Positions 41,784 to 50,486 of a DNA stretch of 55,040 nucleotides are shown here, one piece after another. The stretch comes from Candidatus Fermentithermobacillaceae bacterium (GTDB lineage Bacteria > Bacillota > Sulfobacillia > Fermentithermobacillales > Fermentithermobacillaceae): NCBI GenBank assembly GCA_012840345.1, contig DULO01000044.1:1-55040 (forward strand), given 5' to 3'. A model generated the notes under the pieces. The model was not told the DNA's origin. It worked only from the letters and a program-made list of their open reading frames with translations, and made no database searches. Every line of letters begins with the position of its first letter. The stretch's first letter is position 1. Position numbers and translations under genes: made by a program.

Positions 41784-43745
41784 ATGTCAAAGGTTGTTGG
41801 CATTGACCTTGGGACCACTAACTCGGTTATAGCGGTGATGGAGGGTTCGGAACCCACCGTAATCATCAGCGCGGAAGGGTCCAGGTTAACGCCGTCAGTG
41901 GTGGCATTCACCAAGAACAAAGAAAAGCTCGTAGGGCAGTTGGCCAGGAGGCAAGCTGTCCTAAACCCCACCAACACCATCGCGTCCATCAAGCGGTTTA
42001 TGGGCCGCAGGTACGATGAGGTGGAAGACGAACGCAAGCGCGTCCCTTACGAAGTGCGCCGCGGACGCCACGACGAGGTAAGAGTATACCTTCCGGCGAT
42101 CGACTCCGAGATAACACCGGAGGAAGTCTCGGGCCACATACTTAGGAAGCTAAAAGAGGACGCCGAAAAATACCTGGGCGAGCCAGTCACCAAGGCCGTC
42201 ATTACCGTCCCCGCCTACTTCAATGACGCCCAGAGGCAGGCAACCAAAGACGCCGGACGCATCGCGGGCCTCGAAGTGTTGAGGATTATAAACGAGCCTA
42301 CGGCGGCTTCCCTCGCATACGGCATCGACAAGCGCGAGAACGAGAAGATACTTGTCTGGGACCTCGGCGGGGGCACGTTTGACGTTTCCCTCCTGGAGGT
42401 CGGCGACGGCATCCTCCAGGTACTGGCCACCTCGGGCGATACCCATCTGGGAGGCGACGACTACGACCAGGCGATAGTGAACTACGTCGCCGAAGAGTTC
42501 AGGAGAGAAAACGGTGTGGACCTGAGGAAGGACCGCCAGGCCCTGCAGAGGCTCATTGAAGCCGCCGAAAAGGCCAAGATAGAACTCAGCGCCGTCTTAG
42601 AGACCACCATAAGCCTTCCCTTCATAACCGCCGACCGAGAGGGGCAGCCTTTGCACCTCGAGACCAGGATAACCAGGGCCAAGTTTGAGGAGCTCACCAA
42701 GTCCATCACGGAACGGTGCATAAAGCCCTTCAGGCAGGTGCTCGAGGACGCCAAGTTGGACGTGAAGGACCTGGACGAAGTCATTCTGGTCGGCGGAGCC
42801 ACCAGAATGCCCAAGATTCAGGAGCTGGTGCGGACCCTCACAGGAAAAGAGCCCAACAGGTCCGTCAACCCCGACGAAGTGGTCGCCATTGGCGCCGCGA
42901 TCCAGGCCGGCATTTTGGCGGGCGAAGTGAAGGACATGGTGCTTCTCGACGTCACGCCCCTCACTCTGGGAGTTGAGACGCTGGGTAACGTCATGACCCC
43001 CATCATCAAGCGGAACACCACTATTCCGGTGCGCCGCTCTCAGGTCTTCACGACCACAGCGGACTTCCAGCCGCAGGTAGAGATACACGTCCTGCAGGGC
43101 GAAAGGCCGATGGCACGGGACAACAGGTCCCTCGGACGGTTCACGTTGACAGGTATTCCCCCGGCGCCCAGAGGTGTTCCGCAGATAGAGGTAGCTTTCG
43201 ATATCGACGCCAACGGGATTCTGAAGGTTACCGCCAAAGACTTGGGAACCGGCAAAGAACAGAATATTACCATCAAGGCTTCAACCCAGCTGCCAAGGGA
43301 AGAGGTTGACCGGCTTGTCGAGGAAGCCGAACGCCACGCCGAAGAAGACAAGAAGGCCCGCGAGCTGGTCGACGCCAAGAACGAGTTGGAGCAGCGGATT
43401 TACACGGTGGAAAAGAGCCTGAAAGACGCCGGCGACAAGTTGTCGGAAAGCGACCGCCAAAACGTCGAGAAGGCTCTGGAAAAGGCCAGGGAGGCCCTGA
43501 ACAGCGGAGACGTGGAGACCATGAAGAAGGGTACCCAGGAACTCCTGGACGCGGCGGCCAAGCTGGCGGAAGAAATCTACCGTCACGCCCAGCAAGCGCA
43601 AGCGGGAGCAGGAGGGACGGAAACCGGTTCTCAGGGACCGGGCCCTGAAGGGCAGGGCGGTCAGGGGACTCTCAAGGGAGACGTGTACGACGCCGAGTTC
43701 CACCCCAAGAACGACAAGACAGACGGAAAGAGCGATGACCGTTGA
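41784..43745 (+). CDS. dnaK: Molecular chaperone DnaK (Hsp70)
   Basis: ATP-driven Hsp70 chaperone of 653 aa. The ATPase domain begins [19 protein letters not shown] and carries [33 protein letters not shown] and [12 protein letters not shown]; the substrate domain follows [11 protein letters not shown], and the lid ends in a Gly/Gln-rich tail. ATG 41784 has GGAGGTG upstream. The segment [15 protein letters not shown] shows the shortened Gram-positive type of subdomain IB. It follows hspR by 17 bases. Confidence 0.97.
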   Translation: MSKVVGIDLGTTNSVIAVMEGSEPTVIISAEGSRLTPSVVAFTKNKEKLVGQLARRQAVLNPTNTIASIKRFMGRRYDEVEDERKRVPYEVRRGRHDEVRVYLPAIDSEITPEEVSGHILRKLKEDAEKYLGEPVTKAVITVPAYFNDAQRQATKDAGRIAGLEVLRIINEPTAASLAYGIDKRENEKILVWDLGGGTFDVSLLEVGDGILQVLATSGDTHLGGDDYDQAIVNYVAEEFRRENGVDLRKDRQALQRLIEAAEKAKIELSAVLETTISLPFITADREGQPLHLETRITRAKFEELTKSITERCIKPFRQVLEDAKLDVKDLDEVILVGGATRMPKIQELVRTLTGKEPNRSVNPDEVVAIGAAIQAGILAGEVKDMVLLDVTPLTLGVETLGNVMTPIIKRNTTIPVRRSQVFTTTADFQPQVEIHVLQGERPMARDNRSLGRFTLTGIPPAPRGVPQIEVAFDIDANGILKVTAKDLGTGKEQNITIKASTQLPREEVDRLVEEAERHAEEDKKARELVDAKNELEQRIYTVEKSLKDAGDKLSESDRQNVEKALEKAREALNSGDVETMKKGTQELLDAAAKLAEEIYRHAQQAQAGAGGTETGSQGPGPEGQGGQGTLKGDVYDAEFHPKNDKTDGKSDDR

Positions 43746-43792
43746 GGTTAACTCGAGGCGGCAAGCAGAACGCGAAAGGAGCCGGGCAAGAG

Positions 43793-44608
43793 ATGGGAGG
43801 GCCTGACAAGGAAAAGCTCGTTCCTCCGGCGGAAGGGACAGCCGTGCCTAACGGTGAGGAAACCGCGGTTCCCAAAGCCGCGGAACCCGGTCCGGTGACA
43901 GAAGAGGACAGGACCCGTTCGGAAGAAGGCAAGTCCGCCGGAGAGGGAGGGCAAGAGGAGACCGCGTTGGCCCAAGAAGATGGTCAGCGCCGGCCCGACG
44001 AGTCCTCCCTCCGGAGCCAGCTTGAGGCCGTCCAGGCCGAGCTTAAGTCCGCATTGGATCAAGCCAAGGAGTTCGAGGAACGAGCGGCCTCGCTTCAGGC
44101 CGAAAGGGACGAATGGGCCGAGAAGGCGAAGATAGCGTACGAGCAATTCCTTAGAGCCAGAAGCGACCTGGACGGGTTTAGGAAGAGAACGGAAAGGGAT
44201 CTAGAGGACCGGATAAACAGGGGAAAGGCCGATCTCATCTTGGCTCTCCTGGAGGTGCTGGATAACTTCGACCGGGCCTTGGAAGCCGCCCAGAAGACCG
44301 GCTCCGCTCAGGCCGAAGGCGTTCAGGGCGCTTACGCGAGCGCGGATAGCTCTGCTTCCGGTCAGGCCCTTCAGTCGTTCATCAGGGGAGTCCAGATGAT
44401 CAGGAGGCAGTTCTTCGAGACCCTCGCGAGGGAGGGCGTCGAGGAGATACCCTCGCCGGTGGGCAAACCCATGGACCCGAGCTTGCACGATGCCGTCGCC
44501 GCCCAGGAGGGAGGCGGCGAACACGGCACTGTCGTGGCTGAGCTGCGTAAAGGATACCTCTACAAAGGCATGGTGCTGAGGCCCACCCGGGTGAAAGTGA
44601 TCAGGTAG
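43793..44608 (+). CDS. grpE: Nucleotide exchange factor GrpE
   Basis: Co-chaperone releasing ADP from DnaK. The 271-aa protein has a long acidic, low-complexity N-terminus (about 1-85), the coiled-coil helix (LRSQLEAVQAELKSALDQAK onwards), FLRARSDLDGFRKRTERD and the C-terminal beta domain KPMDPSLHDAVAAQE, YLYKGMVLRPTRVKV. GrpE is usually about 190-200 aa, so it is long, and there is an insertion (GSAQAEGVQGAYASADSSAS) in the middle. ATG 43793 has AAGGAG 11 bases upstream; TTG 43742, overlapping the dnaK stop, is an alternative. No dnaJ follows. Confidence 0.92.
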   Translation: MGGPDKEKLVPPAEGTAVPNGEETAVPKAAEPGPVTEEDRTRSEEGKSAGEGGQEETALAQEDGQRRPDESSLRSQLEAVQAELKSALDQAKEFEERAASLQAERDEWAEKAKIAYEQFLRARSDLDGFRKRTERDLEDRINRGKADLILALLEVLDNFDRALEAAQKTGSAQAEGVQGAYASADSSASGQALQSFIRGVQMIRRQFFETLAREGVEEIPSPVGKPMDPSLHDAVAAQEGGGEHGTVVAELRKGYLYKGMVLRPTRVKVIR

Positions 44609-44662
44609 AGGTCCCGGGGAAAGCGGCCGCGCACTTGCCGGCACTTATCGGTTGAGACTCAA

Positions 44663-44692
44663 AAAACCCCTTGCGGCGGCGCAAGGGGTTTT
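44663..44692. terminator. Bidirectional terminator between grpE and the kinase gene
   Basis: AAAACCCCTTGC (44663-44674) pairs perfectly with GCAAGGGGTTTT (44681-44692) around GGCGGC, with A and T tracts on both flanks. It ends the hspR operon and the convergent kinase gene. Confidence 0.92.
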
Positions 44693-44711
44693 GCGTTTTG
44701 TGGCAGGAGAG

Positions 44712-45713
44712 TCAGGACCGGGATAGCAACCCGAGAGTTTCAATGGTTCTCTTACGCACTTCTCCCTTGGTCGAAATGCCGGCGGCCTCAAGTGCCAACA
44801 GAAAGGCTCCTCCCCCAGGCTCGGTATCGGGGAACTTTATCCTGGCCAACGGAGCGTATCTTTGGCATGCCGCGGCGAAACTTGTGACCAGGAGAGGGCT
44901 CTTTCCTTTGGTGAAGGTGCTCCCCGCAAGCACCACTTCCACGGGCAGTTCTGACAGTCCCAGGCTCTTGAGCAGGCGTCCCGACGTCTCGCCCATGATC
45001 GAACCCATCTCCACCAGTATAGTTTGTGATACTTCGTCTCCCCTGAACGCCAGGTCAAAGAGGGCCGGGACCAGGTCGTATGTGCGTGGATTGACCTTGT
45101 TCAGCCTTCCTCCCGCTCTATAGAGGTCCAGGGCGAGCTCGTCATAGGTCTTGTAGCCGAGGATTTCCAAGACCACCGGTTCAAGAGCGGTCTTCGGCCC
45201 CGTGTTGTCGTGGGACCTGAACGCATAGTGGAATATCTCGGTGACAAATCTCGCCGCGCCGCCTTCGACGCCCCATTCGTAACCGATGCCCCTTCCGGTG
45301 ACCTGCCTGCCTTGACGGTCCCTTGCGGCAAAGTTGGCTCCTGTCCCCGAGATGAACACCAGACCGTAGTCTTCCTCCGCGCCGGAGCGCAGCGCGGCCC
45401 AGGTGTCATTCACGACTTCCAGGGATAAGAACGGCCACATTTCCCGAAGGCCGCCTCGCAGCGTCTCGTAATCTACCGGGTAGTCCGCGCCAGCCATCGC
45501 AAATAGCCCGAACGAAACTTGATCCAGGGTGAGCGAAGCGTTCGTCAGGGCGGTCGCCACGCTCTTTCTGACGTTGCTCATGGCCTCCTTTAGGCCGTTG
45601 ACCTGGTAGTTGCTGGGCCCGGCGATGCCCGTGGCCAAGACCCGTCCGTCCTCATCGCCCAATACCGTCATGGTCTTAGTCGCTCCGCCGTCCACCCCGA
45701 GGAAGTAGCGCAT
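44712..45713 (-). CDS. BadF/BadG/BcrA/BcrD-type ATPase, N-acetylglucosamine kinase-like
   Basis: A 333-aa ASKHA-fold sugar kinase or ATPase. Phosphate-1 motif FLGVDGGATKTMTVLGD, phosphate-2 LVFISGTGANFAARDRQG, and adenosine motif VEVVLAGSTFTKGKSPLL are present. Relatives include N-acetylglucosamine kinase and MurNAc kinase, so a role in cell-wall sugar recycling is plausible. ATG 45713 has AAGGAG 9 bases upstream. It is monocistronic and divergent from the Pro/Cys-rich protein gene. Confidence 0.88.
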   Translation of the reverse strand: MRYFLGVDGGATKTMTVLGDEDGRVLATGIAGPSNYQVNGLKEAMSNVRKSVATALTNASLTLDQVSFGLFAMAGADYPVDYETLRGGLREMWPFLSLEVVNDTWAALRSGAEEDYGLVFISGTGANFAARDRQGRQVTGRGIGYEWGVEGGAARFVTEIFHYAFRSHDNTGPKTALEPVVLEILGYKTYDELALDLYRAGGRLNKVNPRTYDLVPALFDLAFRGDEVSQTILVEMGSIMGETSGRLLKSLGLSELPVEVVLAGSTFTKGKSPLLVTSFAAACQRYAPLARIKFPDTEPGGGAFLLALEAAGISTKGEVRKRTIETLGLLSRS

Positions 45714-45851
45714 TCTGTCCACTCCTTGTGCCGGTCGCCTACGCTTTCGCGGTTCGTGATTCCGACAGTAGTATATCCCACCGTTGGAACGTGTTTGGGC
45801 GGCTTGACATAACATGTTGACGACGAAGACCCAGATTGGGGGGAAATGTTT

Positions 45852-46370
45852 ATGCCGCCCGTAGATTTTGAAGCGACCATCAACCACGTGCCTCTTACTC
45901 TTTTTGAGGTTTTGGCAACGTCTTTGGGGGAGCCGGTCACCGTCTACCTCAACTCGGTAACGGCTCCTATTGAAGTCTGTCCCCAACCCGAGCCGCCTTG
46001 TCCGCCGGAGCCCATGCCGCCGTTGCCTCCGCTGCCGCCAATGCCTCCGTGTCCGCCGGTGGAACCAAGCCCGCCGCAACCGTGCCCGCCTTGGCCGCCG
46101 TGCCCCTGGTCTCAGGCAGCTAAAGGAGGCGGCTCCTGCCCGCCCGGACAGCAACATCCCATGATGTGCTGCATGACCACAGTCTTGAGCGGAATACTGA
46201 CTCAGGTCGGAGCGGACTTCCTGGCTCTTGCCGTGCCCATCGGATCCCCCGAACCCGCGGAAATTCTCATTCCTTATCCCGCCGTGGGAGCCATAGTCCG
46301 TGGGACCGCGGTGTGTCCCGACGTTCCGTACGGGCCTGTGAAAAAAGGCGGACGGATGTCCGTAGGTTAG
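45852..46370 (+). CDS. Pro/Cys-rich protein with two small beta-type end domains
   Basis: A 172-aa protein that I do not recognise. The N-terminal 45 residues (NHVPLTLFEVLATSLGEPV) and C-terminal 70 residues (TTVLSGILTQVGADFLALAV, EILIPYPAVGAIV) look like small beta domains; the C-terminal one has the rhythm of short LSm/DUF2642-like sporulation proteins. Between them is a linker of PxPP and PCPP repeats with many Cys (about 45-85) and a CC pair. There is no signal peptide. Cys/Pro-rich composition suggests a cross-linked structural protein such as a spore-coat component; that is inference. ATG 45852 has GGGGGGAA 7 bases upstream. Confidence 0.72.
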   Translation: MPPVDFEATINHVPLTLFEVLATSLGEPVTVYLNSVTAPIEVCPQPEPPCPPEPMPPLPPLPPMPPCPPVEPSPPQPCPPWPPCPWSQAAKGGGSCPPGQQHPMMCCMTTVLSGILTQVGADFLALAVPIGSPEPAEILIPYPAVGAIVRGTAVCPDVPYGPVKKGGRMSVG

Positions 46371-46403
46371 CGCAAGACTCAGCCACAGCTATGGCTCTCC
46401 CGG

Positions 46404-46430
46404 GCCCTCGCGGAGGACGCGAGGGCTCCT
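46404..46430 (+). terminator. Terminator after the Pro/Cys-rich protein gene
   Basis: GCCCTCGC (46404-46411) pairs with GCGAGGGC (46419-46426) around GGAGGAC, followed by TCCTCCTTTC, a modest T tract. Confidence 0.6.
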
Positions 46431-46543
46431 CCTTTCAGGGTTAAGGCATGTTGGGATACTATTAGGGCGTCATCAGTTGGCGATAGTTACCCGCGCGTTG
46501 GAGTTACAGATGCGGGGATGAGCGGTAGAGAGGTGGCGAGTCT

Positions 46544-47803
46544 TTGGCTAAGATGAGAGTCGCGGTAGCCATGTCGGGCGGAGTGGACAGTTCGGTCGCT
46601 TGTCTCTTGCTCGTCCGCGCCGGTTACGATGTGGTGGGCCTGACCATGAAGCTTCTTTCAAATGTCAGTTACGCCGACGGGCCGGACGGTGGAGGACCCG
46701 CGCCCTGCTGTACGGTGGATACCGCTCGCGACGCTGCTGCCGTATGCCACCGGCTCGGAGTCCCTCATTACACCATCAACCTGGTGGAAGAGTTTGAGGA
46801 AGGAGTCATAGGCCCGTTTGTTAAGGACTACGCGGAGGCCCGCACTCCCAACCCGTGCCTTCTGTGTAACAGCGTCATGAAGTTTGGCCACCTTTTGAGG
46901 AAAGCCAGGGAGATCGGAGCCGAGTACGTGGCAACGGGACACTACGTCCGCGCCGCCAGAAAAAAGGACGCCCTGGGCGGCCTCGAGGCGGGCGGAGGGG
47001 AAAGCTCAGGTCCTTGGGTGGAAAACCATGTTTATGCCATGTGCGCCTCCGAAGCGGCCGATGCCGGGGACGCGGATGAGGCGCCCGCGTACCTCCTTCG
47101 AGGGGTTGATAAGAGCAAGGATCAGAGCTACGCGTTGTACGGCCTTACCCAGGACATGCTTCGCCACTCCATGTTCCCTCTGGGCGGGCTCACCAAGAAG
47201 GAAGTCAGGGCCATAGCGCGGGAAGCGGGCCTCGTCACAGCCGAACGTCCGGAAAGCCAGGAGATTTGTTTCGTCACAAGAGCCGGCTATCGCGAGTTTC
47301 TGGAGCGGAGGGGCGTTACGGGCAGGCCCGGCAACATAGAGGACACTTCGGGACGAGTTGTCGGACGGCACCTGGGCTTGCCGTTCTACACTGTTGGGCA
47401 GCGCCGGGGAGTCGGAGCGCAAGCCGGCAAGCCGGTTTACGTGGTTGCCCTGGACGTGGAGCGCAACGTGGTCGTCGTGGGGAGCAGGGAAGAGGCCCAT
47501 TCGGCCGGCTGTTACATCGAGGACCTTAACGTGATCTCAGGGAATCATCCGGACGGGCCCGTCTCTGGGACTTGCATGGTCAGGTACCGTGGAACGGAAG
47601 TTGACGCGGTGATGCGTCCTGTTCACGGCGAACAGAGTGAACGAGATGTTGCCCGCCGCGCTCTTGTGGATTTCGCGCGCCCTTTGTTCGCCGTCACCCC
47701 GGGACAAGCGCTGGTCTTCTATCAAGGAGAAGTTGTCTACGGAGGCGGCATCATTTCGCGGCCGGTGAAGCAATCAGGGAGGGAGTTGCTCCCCCAATCT
47801 TGA
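46544..47803 (+). CDS. mnmA: tRNA-specific 2-thiouridylase MnmA
   Basis: Sulfurates uridine 34 of Lys, Glu and Gln tRNAs. The 419-aa protein has the PP-loop VAMSGGVDSSVACLLL, the first catalytic Cys in TPNPCLLCNSVMKFG, the second in RPESQEICFV, and the C-terminal beta domains. It is longer than the usual 360-370 aa because of an insertion of about 45 residues (around 145-190; Gly/Ala/Glu-rich) between ATGHYVRA and YLLRGVDKSKDQSYALYGL. TTG 46544 has GAGAGGTGG 7 bases upstream. Confidence 0.94.
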   Translation: MAKMRVAVAMSGGVDSSVACLLLVRAGYDVVGLTMKLLSNVSYADGPDGGGPAPCCTVDTARDAAAVCHRLGVPHYTINLVEEFEEGVIGPFVKDYAEARTPNPCLLCNSVMKFGHLLRKAREIGAEYVATGHYVRAARKKDALGGLEAGGGESSGPWVENHVYAMCASEAADAGDADEAPAYLLRGVDKSKDQSYALYGLTQDMLRHSMFPLGGLTKKEVRAIAREAGLVTAERPESQEICFVTRAGYREFLERRGVTGRPGNIEDTSGRVVGRHLGLPFYTVGQRRGVGAQAGKPVYVVALDVERNVVVVGSREEAHSAGCYIEDLNVISGNHPDGPVSGTCMVRYRGTEVDAVMRPVHGEQSERDVARRALVDFARPLFAVTPGQALVFYQGEVVYGGGIISRPVKQSGRELLPQS

Positions 47804-47831
47804 AGTTAAAGAGACCTGGAGGGACGACGCC

Positions 47832-48458
47832 ATGTTTGTAAGAGACATAATGACCCGTAACCCGGTCTCCATTAGTCCCGGCGCAAGCCTAAGAGAACTC
47901 CTGAGCCTGATGACGGACAAAACCTTCGAGGCAATCCCCGTCCGCGAAAACGGAAAAGTGACGGGAATAGTCACCGACTGGGACATAGTGACCAACGCCC
48001 CCAACCTGGTGTCCGATTACCTTGACACAACACAAGTGAAAGACATCATGACCGCCAACGTCGTGACCGTCACCTCCGACGAAGTAGTGGAGATGGCGGC
48101 TTTCCATATGTACTTCCACGACCTGGACGCCTTGCCTGTCGTGGACGGCCAAGGCGAGCTCATCGGCATCGTGACCCAAAACGATGTCTTTCGCGCCCTG
48201 GTGACCCTAATGGGGCTCAGGGCCAAGGGGACGAGGATTACCCTTGACGTTCCTGACGAAAAGGGCGTCTTGGCAAAAGTGGCGGGCGTCGTAAGGGATG
48301 CCGGGGTCAACATATCCAGCTTATCCACTTACGGAAACCCGACCTCAGGCAGGGCAACGGTGATACTGAGGGTCAAGACCGAAAAGGTCCAGGAACTGGT
48401 GGAAGCGCTGAATCGCGAGAAGTTCAAAGTGGTGCACGTGTCTGAGGTGTGGAATTAG
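47832..48458 (+). CDS. CBS-pair and ACT domain protein (AcuB-like)
   Basis: A 208-aa protein with two CBS motifs (VRDIMTRNPVSISPGASLRE, VKDIMTANVVTVTSDEVVEM) forming one adenine-nucleotide-sensing Bateman module, then an ACT domain (ITLDVPDEKGVLAKVAGVVRDAGVNISS). The layout is that of AcuB-type proteins, which are regulatory; the partner enzyme is unknown. ATG 47832 has GGAGGG 7 bases upstream, and the gene follows mnmA by 28 bases. Confidence 0.9.
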   Translation: MFVRDIMTRNPVSISPGASLRELLSLMTDKTFEAIPVRENGKVTGIVTDWDIVTNAPNLVSDYLDTTQVKDIMTANVVTVTSDEVVEMAAFHMYFHDLDALPVVDGQGELIGIVTQNDVFRALVTLMGLRAKGTRITLDVPDEKGVLAKVAGVVRDAGVNISSLSTYGNPTSGRATVILRVKTEKVQELVEALNREKFKVVHVSEVWN

Positions 48459-49103
48459 AGCCCGTGGTGGAGCAGTGAACGGAAGCGGCCTCGCTGCGGG
48501 GTCCTGCCCTACTCTCAGCCCGCCGGTTCCTGTGGCGGAGCAGGCCCGGAAATCCTAACTGCCCCTAGACGAACGGCCCCCGACGTGTTGGGCCTGCTCC
48601 AATAAAAGGGCTATGAGATTATGCTTGACCCATATTCAACATGGTGCAAAATGGAACGGGCAAGCCCAGGGCTCCGAACAAGCACTAGTCTCGGCCATAC
48701 TTCGCTATTGGAACCTGAAGGAGTCTGCCTCGTCTATACAGTATAGTCCGAATGGACGCAATTGTTTGAGCGCAAGGGGGGTCTCCTCCGGTGTTCAAGC
48801 GAGAACGAAAGCCCCTTCTCACGAGCATATCTCCATCGGCGCGGGCGATCCCACCAACATCATCATTAGGCCGAAGAGGGCTGTGACCAAGGACGACGAC
48901 TGCACAATTCATCTCCCCGCCAACTCTTTCGTGCTATCGAGCGGAGCGACCAATCCTGAGCCGTTAGACCTTAGGAATTACATCTACTACTAAGGGGACT
49001 CCAGGTTCGAGGACTTCACGTTACCAGCGAAAACACGAAATTACCTAGGGAGGCATCGCCAGACCTTAGACGAACTAATATCCGAACCACGAGGTGGTAG
49101 GTT
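48459..49103. other. 645-base region without a recognisable gene
   Basis: It starts with a GC-rich part carrying a long inverted repeat (48537-48600). The rest is lower in GC than the neighbours. A frame at 48613-48993 could encode 126 residues, with a late part (TKDDDCTIHLPANSFVLSSG) that looks protein-like, but it lacks a ribosome site and family resemblance, and early codons are unlike those of neighbouring genes; it may be a decayed gene. No tRNA was found. Confidence 0.5.
48537..48600. repeat. Long perfect inverted repeat, possible structured RNA or terminator
   Basis: GGAGCAGGCCC (48537-48547) and GGGCCTGCTCC (48590-48600) are perfect complements 42 bases apart. The enclosed sequence is GC-rich with further small pairings. 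It lies about 80 bases after the CBS-ACT gene and lacks a T tract (AATAAAAGGG follows), so it is not a standard terminator. Confidence 0.5.
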
Positions 49104-50486
49104 TTGCCAGAGCAGTATTTGTCGAGGACAAGTTCCGCGCAGCCTGGAAGCATCCTCTGGAAGTTCCTCATATCTCTCAGCAGGGCGCTAGACCTCAGCT
49201 ACAACGGCATAATGTCCCATCATATGAGGGTGGCCGTTATCACCGACAAGATCAGCCGGGCAATGGGGTTGTCTCAAGACATAACTGCCCGTACGGTTCA
49301 AGCGTCGCTAATACACGACCTTGGGGTGAAGACGTGGGGTGACCGGAACATACTTCAGAAATTCGAAGTAGCTGACCCGTACACCCATGCTCTTGAGGGT
49401 TGCCGGATCCTGACCGACGGCGGAGACCGCATGGCTTCGCGCAGTTCCAACGACAGAGGCGGGGGAGCCCTTTTCGGATCCCACGCGGTGGTTATCCTTC
49501 ATCATCACGACAAGTGGGATGGAGGGAACCCCACCGGCGCGAAGCGGAACGCGATTCCCATTGAGGCGAGGATGATCCACCTTGCCGACAGAATCGACGT
49601 GCTCCTGGACGAAAGCAGGCCTTTCAATTCTCAGAGGCAGGAAATCCTTAAGATTATCCAAAGCCAACGCGGCAGGGTTTTCGACCCCGAACTCATAGAT
49701 GTCGTGAGCGACCTCTCCAAGAGCGAAAGCTTCTGGTTTGATCTGGAGCAGAGTTTCCTGCCTAAGAGCTTGGAGTCGAACGCTAACCGGGATCTCGCCG
49801 GCGCGCTGCCCTTCGGTCTTGTCTCCCTTGACGGCTTAGGGCCTTCTCTCCTCGATGTCGTCGAGGCCCTTTCGTGGGTGTTCGCTGAAGTCGTCGACCG
49901 TCGAAGCCCCTACACCCAAAGGCACTGCCGGATGGTAGGCGATTGCTCCTACACGGTTGCCAAGAACCTGGGTCTAAGCGACTCCGTATGCAGGGAACTC
50001 AGGGTGGCCGGTCTGTTGCACGACCTGGGCAAGCTGGGCGTCTCGGAAGACATCTTGAACAAGGAAGGGCCGCTGGATGATGAAGAACTATACATGATCA
50101 AGCGTCATCCCTATCTGACATACCACCTGCTAAGCGATATCCCCGGGTTCGACCGGATCAAGGAATGGGCTTCTTTCCACCATGAGCGTCCGGATGGCCA
50201 GGGCTACCCGTTCCGGATGGATTCATCAGAGCTATCGCTGGAATCCAGAATCGTTGCCGTCTGCGACGTTTTCTCGGCTCTCTATGAGAACCGTCCCTAC
50301 AGGCCGGGTCTTTCACCAGAAGAAGTGAAAAGGATTCTCGTGGAAATGGCGCAAGAGGGCGCCCTGGATAGGGAAGTGGTGGATGTGGCCGTGGAGGTCC
50401 TATGGGAAGTTACTGACCTTGGCGGAGTCTCTGACCTTGGCGAAGTCTCCGATCTTGTCGCGTCCACGAGCGTTAACGGCTCGTAA
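49104..50486 (+). CDS. Tandem HD-domain protein with C-terminal HD-GYP
   Basis: A 460-aa cytosolic protein with two HD hydrolase domains. The first (about 30-190) has SHHMRVAVITDKISRAMGL, LIHDLGVK and HHHDKWDG, but the GYP position reads GGNPTG, so it is degenerate. The second (about 245-430) has TQRHCRMVGDCSYTVAKNLG, LLHDLGKLGVSEDIL, HHERPDGQGYP and VCDVFSALYENRPYRPG, a standard HD-GYP cyclic-di-GMP phosphodiesterase core. The tail repeats [TS]DLG[GE]VS. TTG 49104 has GAGGTGG 6 bases upstream. It may balance the GGDEF protein at 25-27 kb. Confidence 0.9.
   Translation: MPEQYLSRTSSAQPGSILWKFLISLSRALDLSYNGIMSHHMRVAVITDKISRAMGLSQDITARTVQASLIHDLGVKTWGDRNILQKFEVADPYTHALEGCRILTDGGDRMASRSSNDRGGGALFGSHAVVILHHHDKWDGGNPTGAKRNAIPIEARMIHLADRIDVLLDESRPFNSQRQEILKIIQSQRGRVFDPELIDVVSDLSKSESFWFDLEQSFLPKSLESNANRDLAGALPFGLVSLDGLGPSLLDVVEALSWVFAEVVDRRSPYTQRHCRMVGDCSYTVAKNLGLSDSVCRELRVAGLLHDLGKLGVSEDILNKEGPLDDEELYMIKRHPYLTYHLLSDIPGFDRIKEWASFHHERPDGQGYPFRMDSSELSLESRIVAVCDVFSALYENRPYRPGLSPEEVKRILVEMAQEGALDREVVDVAVEVLWEVTDLGGVSDLGEVSDLVASTSVNGS

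Noticed and set aside
48613-48993. Possible 126-aa gene in the gap before the HD-GYP gene
   Set aside because: No ribosome site, codon use unlike neighbours and no known motif. It could be a decayed gene, so the region is described but not called as coding.
48930-49030. tRNA-like GGTTCGAGG near 49010
   Set aside because: The flanking bases cannot form a T-stem or an acceptor stem, so it is not a tRNA.
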